Shown here in pieces: positions 58,759 through 64,000 of a DNA stretch of 64,000 nucleotides. The notes under the pieces are model-generated. The model had not been told where the DNA came from. It was given only the letters and a program-made list of their open reading frames with translations, and did not search any database. The translations under genes and the position numbers were made by a program. This DNA is from Zoogloea sp021286885 (GTDB lineage Bacteria; Pseudomonadota; Gammaproteobacteria; Burkholderiales; Rhodocyclaceae), in NCBI RefSeq assembly GCF_041915215.1, contig NZ_JAYSBV010000004.1; one strand, given 5' to 3'. Positions within the stretch are counted from its first letter, which is position 1. Each line of letters starts with the position of its first letter.

Positions 58759-61053
58759 TCAGACCGGGTGGGATTCCCGTTCTTCCAGCGCATCCACCAC
58801 CGCCAGGGCGGTGATGTTCACCAGCCGACGCACGGAGGCGGACGGGGTCAGGATGTGCACTGCGCGGGAGGTCCCCAGCAGGATGGGGCCCACCGACACG
58901 CCATCACCATTGGCCACCTTGAGCAGGTTGAAGGCAATGTTGGCGGCGTCCAGGTTGGGCATCACCAGCAGGTTGGCTTCGCCGTGCAGGGTGGAATCCG
59001 GGTGCAGACGATCACGGATTTCCGCATCCAGGGCGGAGTCGCCGTGCATTTCGCCATCGCACTGCAGATCCGGGGCCTTGACCCGCAGGATGTCGCGGGC
59101 GGCACGCATCTTCAGGGCCGAAGCGGTGCGGCGGCTGCCGAAGTTGGAGTGGGAGAGCAGCGCGGCCTTGGGCTCGATGCCGAAGCGACGCAGTTCTTCA
59201 GCGGCCATCAGGGTGATCTCGGCGGTTTCTTCCGCGTTGGGGATCTCGTTCACGTAGGTGTCGGTGATCGCCACGATGCGGGAAGGCAGCAGCAGCATGT
59301 TCATGGAAGCGAACAGGCTGGCACCGGGCTTCAGACCGATCAGGTTCTTGACGTGCTCCAGGTGGGACTCGTAGGTGCCGGTGGTACCGCACACCAGCGC
59401 ATCGGCATCGCCCCGACGCAGCAGCATGCAGCCGATCAGGGTGGAGTCGGAGCGCAGGGCTTCGCGGGCGGAGTCGGGGGTCACGCCATCCCGGCCCATC
59501 AGGCGGTAGTACTCTTGCCACAGTTCCTTGTAGCGGGGGTCGGACTCAACATTCACCACGTCGAAGTCACGGCCAGCCACCAGGTTGAGGCCCAGTTTTT
59601 CGATGCGGCGGTCGATCACGGACGGGCGACCGATCAGAATCGGGCGGGCCAGGGATTCATCCACCACAGCGCGCACGGCGCGCAGCACGCGTTCGCTTTC
59701 ACCTTCCGAGTACAGCACCCGCTTCTTCTCCAGGGGCACAGCCTTGGCCTTGGAGAACACCGGCTTCATGATGATGCCGGACTGGTACACAAACTCGTTC
59801 AGGCTCTGGACGTAGGCGTCCATGTCGATCTGGCGGGTTGCGACGCCGGAATCAATGGCAGCCTGGGCCACCGCCGGAGCGATCTTGACGATCAGACGAG
59901 GGTCGAAGGGCTTGGGGATCAGGTAGTTGGGGCCGAAGTTCAGGTCGGCACCACCGTAGGCCTGGGCCACTACGTCGGACTGTTCGGCTTCGGCCAGTTC
60001 GGCAATGGCCTTCACGCAGGCCAGCTTCATTTCTTCGGTGATCTTGGTGGCACCGGCATCCAGGGCGCCCCGGAAGATGAAGGGGAAGCACAGGACGTTG
60101 TTGACCTGGTTCGGGTAGTCGGAACGGCCCGTGGCGATGATGGCGTCGGGACGCACTTCCTTGGCCAGCTCCGGCATGATTTCCGGGGTCGGGTTGGCCA
60201 GGGCGAAGATCAGCGGCTTGTCGGCCATGGTCTTCACCATCTCTTGCTTGAGCACGCCAGCGGTGGACAGACCCAGGAACACGTCAGCGCCCACCAGGGC
60301 ATCGCCCAGGGTGCGGAACGTGGTTTGTTGGGCGTAACGGGCCTTGTTGGCCTCCATCTTCTCGTCACGCCCCACCCAGATCACGCCCTTGGAATCGCAC
60401 ACGAACACGTTTTCGCGCTTGATGCCCAGGCCGCACCAGAGGTCCAGGCAGGCGATGGCAGCGGCGCCCGCGCCGGAGCAGACCACCTTCACTTCTTCAA
60501 TCTTCTTGCCGACCACCTTCAGGCCATTGAGCATGGCGGCGGCGGAGATAATGGCGGTGCCGTGCTGGTCGTCGTGGAAGACCGGAATGTTCATCCGTTC
60601 GCGCAGCTTCTGCTCGATGTAGAAGCACTCGGGCGCCTTGATGTCTTCCAGGTTGATACCACCCAGGGTGGGCTCCAGGGAGGCGATGATCTCGATCAGC
60701 TTGTCCGGATCGTTTTCGGCCAGCTCGATGTCGAACACGTCGATGTTGGCGAATTTCTTGAACAGGCAGCCCTTGCCTTCCATCACCGGCTTGGCGGCGA
60801 GGGGGCCGATGTTGCCCAGACCCAGCACGGCGGTGCCGTTGGTGACCACGGCCACCAGGTTGCCCCGGGAGGTGTACTCCTGGGCGTCGGCGGGGTCGGC
60901 CACAATCGCATCGCAGGCCGCAGCCACACCGGGGGAATAGGCGAGCGCCAGATCCCGCTGGTTGGTCAACCCCTTGGTGGGTACCACAGAGATTTTGCCC
61001 CGGGTCGGGCTGCGGTGGTAATCAAGGGCGGCGGCGATGAAATCCTTGTCCAT
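58759..61053 (-). CDS. maeB: NADP-dependent malic enzyme with phosphotransacetylase-like domain
   Basis: MaeB decarboxylates malate to pyruvate and supplies NADPH. Residues 1 to about 420 are the malic enzyme part: PTKGLTNQRDLALAYSPGVA, FHDDQHGTAI with metal ligands, VCSGAGAAAIACL for NADP, and FALANPTPEI. From about 430 a phosphotransacetylase-like domain follows (ARPILIGRPSVIDRRI, LVMPNLDAANIAFNLLKVA). The domain usually acts as an acetyl-CoA-sensing regulator. ATG at 61053 has AAGAGAG upstream; the protein has 764 residues. It is monocistronic with a strong terminator. Confidence 0.96.
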   Translation of the reverse strand: MDKDFIAAALDYHRSPTRGKISVVPTKGLTNQRDLALAYSPGVAAACDAIVADPADAQEYTSRGNLVAVVTNGTAVLGLGNIGPLAAKPVMEGKGCLFKKFANIDVFDIELAENDPDKLIEIIASLEPTLGGINLEDIKAPECFYIEQKLRERMNIPVFHDDQHGTAIISAAAMLNGLKVVGKKIEEVKVVCSGAGAAAIACLDLWCGLGIKRENVFVCDSKGVIWVGRDEKMEANKARYAQQTTFRTLGDALVGADVFLGLSTAGVLKQEMVKTMADKPLIFALANPTPEIMPELAKEVRPDAIIATGRSDYPNQVNNVLCFPFIFRGALDAGATKITEEMKLACVKAIAELAEAEQSDVVAQAYGGADLNFGPNYLIPKPFDPRLIVKIAPAVAQAAIDSGVATRQIDMDAYVQSLNEFVYQSGIIMKPVFSKAKAVPLEKKRVLYSEGESERVLRAVRAVVDESLARPILIGRPSVIDRRIEKLGLNLVAGRDFDVVNVESDPRYKELWQEYYRLMGRDGVTPDSAREALRSDSTLIGCMLLRRGDADALVCGTTGTYESHLEHVKNLIGLKPGASLFASMNMLLLPSRIVAITDTYVNEIPNAEETAEITLMAAEELRRFGIEPKAALLSHSNFGSRRTASALKMRAARDILRVKAPDLQCDGEMHGDSALDAEIRDRLHPDSTLHGEANLLVMPNLDAANIAFNLLKVANGDGVSVGPILLGTSRAVHILTPSASVRRLVNITALAVVDALEERESHPV

Positions 61054-61409
61054 ACTTTCTCTCTTCTCAAAATGGCCCGGCACGCTCGGCACCGGCTACA
61101 TCTACCGGCACCCAGGGAGCGTGGGTGTGATCAGGCCGGAAATCTGAACGCGTTGTGTGAAAGCCCGGTAAGGGCTGCAGTGTTAGTCAGCCGGGCGGAG
61201 CGGAACAGACCTGGTGGGCCTGCCCGAAGTTCCGTCATCCAGAGCGCATGGCGAAAACTACTGGCTGCTTTGTTATTGTGCGTCGGGAGTTTACCCGACT
61301 AAGCGCATTTTGGCACCCTCGGTAAATACGGACTGACCCTAATGCGTGGCACAATCCTGTTCGTCATCTAATGCGGGTTGTCCAATTTTAACGAGCAGGG
61401 GGTATCAGA
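61054..61409. other. Divergent maeB/parA control region
   Basis: No gene is visible. CTAATGCG occurs twice as a direct repeat (61339-61346 and 61368-61375), 29 bases apart and just upstream of parA, a spacing close to three helical turns. It may be a regulator site. AGGGGGT precedes the parA ATG. Confidence 0.35.
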
Positions 61410-62192
61410 ATGCGTCGAGTGGTGTTCAACCAGAAGGGGGGCGTCGGCAAGTCCACCATTACCTGTAACCTGGCCGCCATCAGCGCCAGCAAGGGTTTGC
61501 GCACCCTGGTGGTGGATCTGGATCCCCAGGGGAATTCCAGCCATTACCTGCTGGGGCAGGATGCCGGCGACGAGGACGACACCCTGGCCGGGCTGTTCAA
61601 CCAGACCCTGAATTTCCGCTTCAACCCCAAGAAAACCGCCGAGTACGTGCAGGCCACGCCCTTCCCCGGCCTGAGCCTGCTGCCCTCCCACCCCATGCTC
61701 GAAGAGCTCCAGAGCAAGCTGGAATCCCGCTACAAGATCTTCAAGCTGCGGGAGGCGCTGGATGAGCTGGCGGGGGATTTTGACGCGGTGTACATCGACA
61801 CCCCGCCGGCGCTCAACTTCTATACCCGCTCGGCCCTGATCGCCACCCAGACCTGCCTGATCCCCTTCGACTGCGACAACTTCTCGCGCCGCGCCCTCTA
61901 CGCGCTGCTCGAAAACGTCCAGGAAATCCGGGCCGATCACAACCGCGACCTGCGGGTGGAAGGTATTGTGGTGAACCAGTTCCAGCCCCGGGCCACCCTG
62001 CCCCAGAAGCTGGTGCAAGAGCTGGTGGATGAAGGCCTGCCGGTGCTCAAATCCTACCTATCAAGCTCCATCAAGATCCGCGAGAGCCACGAACAGGCCA
62101 AGCCCATGATCCACCTGGACCCGCGCCACAAGCTGGCCCTGGAATTCGTGGCCCTGCACGACGAGCTGAACGGCGCCCTCCAGGCCGCCTGA
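61410..62192 (+). CDS. Solitary ParA-family ATPase
   Basis: The deviant Walker A motif FNQKGGVGKSTITCNLAAI begins at residue 6, the Walker A' region VDLDPQGNSS follows, and the third motif is AVYIDTPPALNF. These are the hallmarks of ParA/Soj ATPases that form gradients on the nucleoid or membrane. At 260 residues it is the short form without an N-terminal helix-turn-helix. No parB gene or parS-like site is nearby, and gidA/gidB neighbours of the chromosomal parAB are absent. It may therefore position another cargo, such as a chemoreceptor array, pilus or storage granule. Confidence 0.88.
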   Translation: MRRVVFNQKGGVGKSTITCNLAAISASKGLRTLVVDLDPQGNSSHYLLGQDAGDEDDTLAGLFNQTLNFRFNPKKTAEYVQATPFPGLSLLPSHPMLEELQSKLESRYKIFKLREALDELAGDFDAVYIDTPPALNFYTRSALIATQTCLIPFDCDNFSRRALYALLENVQEIRADHNRDLRVEGIVVNQFQPRATLPQKLVQELVDEGLPVLKSYLSSSIKIRESHEQAKPMIHLDPRHKLALEFVALHDELNGALQAA

Positions 62193-62203
62193 CCCAGCCA
62201 GGC

Positions 62204-62221
62204 AGCCCGGGCGCCCGGGCT
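62204..62221. terminator. Perfect 18-bp GC palindrome between convergent parA and uvrD
   Basis: AGCCCGGGCGCCCGGGCT equals its own reverse complement and lies between the two stop codons. It could form a hairpin in either transcript, although neither side has a U-tract. Short CTCAGACC direct repeats follow it. Confidence 0.4.
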
Positions 62222-62241
62222 CAGACCTCAAACCTCAGCCC

Positions 62242-64000
62242 TCAGACCGCCTCCAGCTTGGCCATGGACAGCATCAGCCATTTGCTGCCCACGCCGGCAA
62301 AGCGCACCTCCACCCGGGCATCCTGGCCGCTGCCCTCGGCGGCGGTGATGGTGCCGTCCCCAAACCGGGGGTGGCGCACCGTCTGGCCGATCCGGAAACC
62401 TCCCAGATCCCGCGATTTCTGGGGCGGCGGCGGCGGCATGCTTGGTTCGGCCTTGCGGGTGGGCGGGTTGTAGTAGCGCGGCGCAGCCTCCTGGGCCAGG
62501 CCCCGGGGCGTACTGCGGGGAGTGAGCCACTTGAGCAGCTTGTCGGGGATTTCCTCCAGAAAGCGGGAGCGCATGTTGTAGCGCACCTGGCCATGCAGCA
62601 TCCGGCTCTGGGTAAAGCTCAGGTAGAGCCGGCGCCGGGCCCGGGTGACGGCCACGTACATCAGGCGGCGCTCCTCTTCCAGCCCGTCGTTTTCGCTGGC
62701 GCTGTTCTCGTGGGGGAAGAGGCCTTCTTCCAGGCCCGAGAGAAAGACCACATCAAACTCCAGCCCCTTGGCCGCGTGGACGGTCATGAGCTGCACTGCT
62801 TCGACCCCCACATCCGCCTGGTGATCGCCGGCCTCCAGGGAGGCATGGGCGAGGAACTCGGCCAGCACCGTGGCCGGCTCGGAGGAGACGTCCCCCGGCG
62901 CACTGCCGGCGCCCGCCTCGGCCTGGAAGCTGGCGGCGGCATTCACCAGCTCATCCAGGTTCTCCAGCCGCTCCTGGCCATCTTTTTCTTTTTCGTAGTG
63001 GGCGCGCAGGCCGGAGAAGGTGAGCACATGCTCCACGCACTCGGGCAGGGGCAAGCAGGCGGTTTCCTGGCGTATCCGCTCGATCAGCATCACAAACTGG
63101 GCGAGGCTGGTGCCCGGCTTGCCGGACAGGTGGGGCACCGTCTGGTAGAGGGGCGTGTTCCAGGTGCGGGCGGCATCCTGCAGGGCTTCCAGACTGCGGG
63201 CACCGATGCCCCGGGTCGGGAAGTTGACCACGCGCTGGAAGGCGGTGTCGTCATCCGGGTTGGCCAGCAGGCGCATATAGGCCAGGGCGTGCTTCACCTC
63301 CTGGCGCTCGAAGAAGCGCAGGCCCCCATACACCCGATAGGGAATCCCGGCACTGAACAGCTGGTGCTCCAGCACCCGGGACTGGGCGTTGGAGCGGTAA
63401 AGCAAGGCGATCTCGTCGCGCCGGCCCCCGTCCCGCACCAAGGACTGGATCTCCTCCACCACGAAGCGGGCCTCGTCGGTGTCGGTATAGGCCTCGTATA
63501 CACGGATAGGCTCGCCCGCGCCCTGGTCGGTCCAGAGGTTCTTACCTAGACGACGGGAGTTATGGGTGATGAGGGCATTCGCCGCATCCAGGATGTTGCC
63601 CTGGGAGCGGTAGTTCTGCTCCAGGCGCACCACGTCCGTCACCCGAAAATCCCGCTCGAAGTCCCGCATATTGCCCACCTCGGCGCCCCGGAAGCGGTAG
63701 ATGGACTGGTCGTCGTCTCCCACGCAGAACAGGCAGGCTGACCCGGTCTGACCGTTATCGGCCAAAAGCTTGAGCCAGCGGTACTGAAGGACGTTCGTAT
63801 CCTGGAACTCATCGACGAGAATGTGCCGGAAACGGCTCTGATAATGCCGTCTAATGGGCTCATTTCGCTCAAGCAATTCATAGCAGCGTAAGAGCAACTC
63901 GGGGAAATCCACAACTCCCTCGCGCTGACACTGTGCCTCATACTCTACATATATCTCCAATCGCCGACGGGTGTAATCATCCCAGGCTTCCACCCCCTGG
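62242..64000 (-). CDS. uvrD: DNA helicase II (UvrD), C-terminal part, continues past the window
   Basis: UvrD unwinds DNA in excision and mismatch repair. The visible 586 codons start inside the 1A/1B region. They include ILVDEFQDTNVLQYRWLKLL (Walker B), CVGDDDQSIYRFRGA, LEQNYRSQGNILDAAN, LLYRSNAQSRVLEH, LMTVHAAKGLEFDVVFLSGLEEGLFPH and VAVTRARRRLYLSF. The UvrD-specific tail is GFRIGQTVRHPRFGDGTI. The Walker A lysine and first 130-150 residues must lie beyond 64000. It converges with parA. Confidence 0.95.
   Translation of the reverse strand, partial: QGVEAWDDYTRRRLEIYVEYEAQCQREGVVDFPELLLRCYELLERNEPIRRHYQSRFRHILVDEFQDTNVLQYRWLKLLADNGQTGSACLFCVGDDDQSIYRFRGAEVGNMRDFERDFRVTDVVRLEQNYRSQGNILDAANALITHNSRRLGKNLWTDQGAGEPIRVYEAYTDTDEARFVVEEIQSLVRDGGRRDEIALLYRSNAQSRVLEHQLFSAGIPYRVYGGLRFFERQEVKHALAYMRLLANPDDDTAFQRVVNFPTRGIGARSLEALQDAARTWNTPLYQTVPHLSGKPGTSLAQFVMLIERIRQETACLPLPECVEHVLTFSGLRAHYEKEKDGQERLENLDELVNAAASFQAEAGAGSAPGDVSSEPATVLAEFLAHASLEAGDHQADVGVEAVQLMTVHAAKGLEFDVVFLSGLEEGLFPHENSASENDGLEEERRLMYVAVTRARRRLYLSFTQSRMLHGQVRYNMRSRFLEEIPDKLLKWLTPRSTPRGLAQEAAPRYYNPPTRKAEPSMPPPPPQKSRDLGGFRIGQTVRHPRFGDGTITAAEGSGQDARVEVRFAGVGSKWLMLSMAKLEAV

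Noticed and set aside
61345..61365. TGGCAC motif before parA considered as a sigma-54 promoter
   Set aside because: The second half (TTGC at the required spacing) is missing.

Overview
The window looks like a chromosomal segment of a GC-rich betaproteobacterium, most likely of the Rhodocyclales (Azospira/Dechloromonas type). The evidence is the order of the housekeeping blocks (rpoE-rseABC-mucD-lepA-lepB-rnc-era-recO-pdxJ-acpS-nagZ-uvrC-pgsA and yceD-rpmF-plsX-fabHDG-acpP-fabF), together with an MtrAB-type porin-cytochrome pair. The genus is inference; the gene content is read from the sequence.

Left end (1-12.6 kb, accessory). An IS3-like element runs off the window and cuts the 3' end of an MtrB/PioB outer-membrane porin gene; the decaheme MtrA/DmsE-type cytochrome gene beside it is intact. 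Next come an HxlR-type regulator with a 25-bp palindrome in its promoter and a seven-gene co-directional cluster (4017-12057, minus strand). In transcription order the cluster encodes a TusA-like sulfur carrier, a class-V cysteine desulfurase-like enzyme, a FOXRED2/ERFAD-like flavoprotein with a methionine-rich tail, an ANL (PaaK-like) acyl-adenylate ligase, a SAM methyltransferase, a membrane domain fused to an NTF2/SnoaL-like domain, and a CPA2 cation:proton antiporter. This set is the best candidate in the window for an undescribed system. A plausible but untested reading is that sulfur from cysteine is passed to an activated carboxylate, followed by redox and methyl tailoring. The cluster starts from an AT-rich, C-over-G-skewed region with its own palindrome.

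Core (12.6-48.9 kb, mostly minus strand). A DUF1178 gene and a tRNA Gly-Cys-Gly operon are followed by a 17-gene envelope-stress, translation and repair run (rpoE to pgsA) with a good sigma-E-type promoter in front of rpoE. nadB is divergent. The fatty-acid/phospholipid operon follows, with a promoter so close to yceD that the mRNA may be leaderless. Then come maf and a tetrapyrrole-methylase-family gene, an rluC-HAD-Rieske-S49 peptidase operon, a large rne, a low-molecular-weight tyrosine phosphatase, uvrB and an aromatic/aspartate aminotransferase.

Right end (48.9-64 kb). Three identical tRNA-Asn genes sit behind one sigma-70 promoter. They are followed by two similar terminators bracketing what may be a gene remnant, a signal-less peptidoglycan-binding/lysozyme-like protein, a WbuC-like cupin overlapping dnaE, a rhomboid protease with a helical C-terminal extension, a LysR regulator, a diguanylate cyclase, a small secreted protein, NADP-malic enzyme (maeB), a solitary ParA ATPase and the 3' part of uvrD, which runs out of the window.
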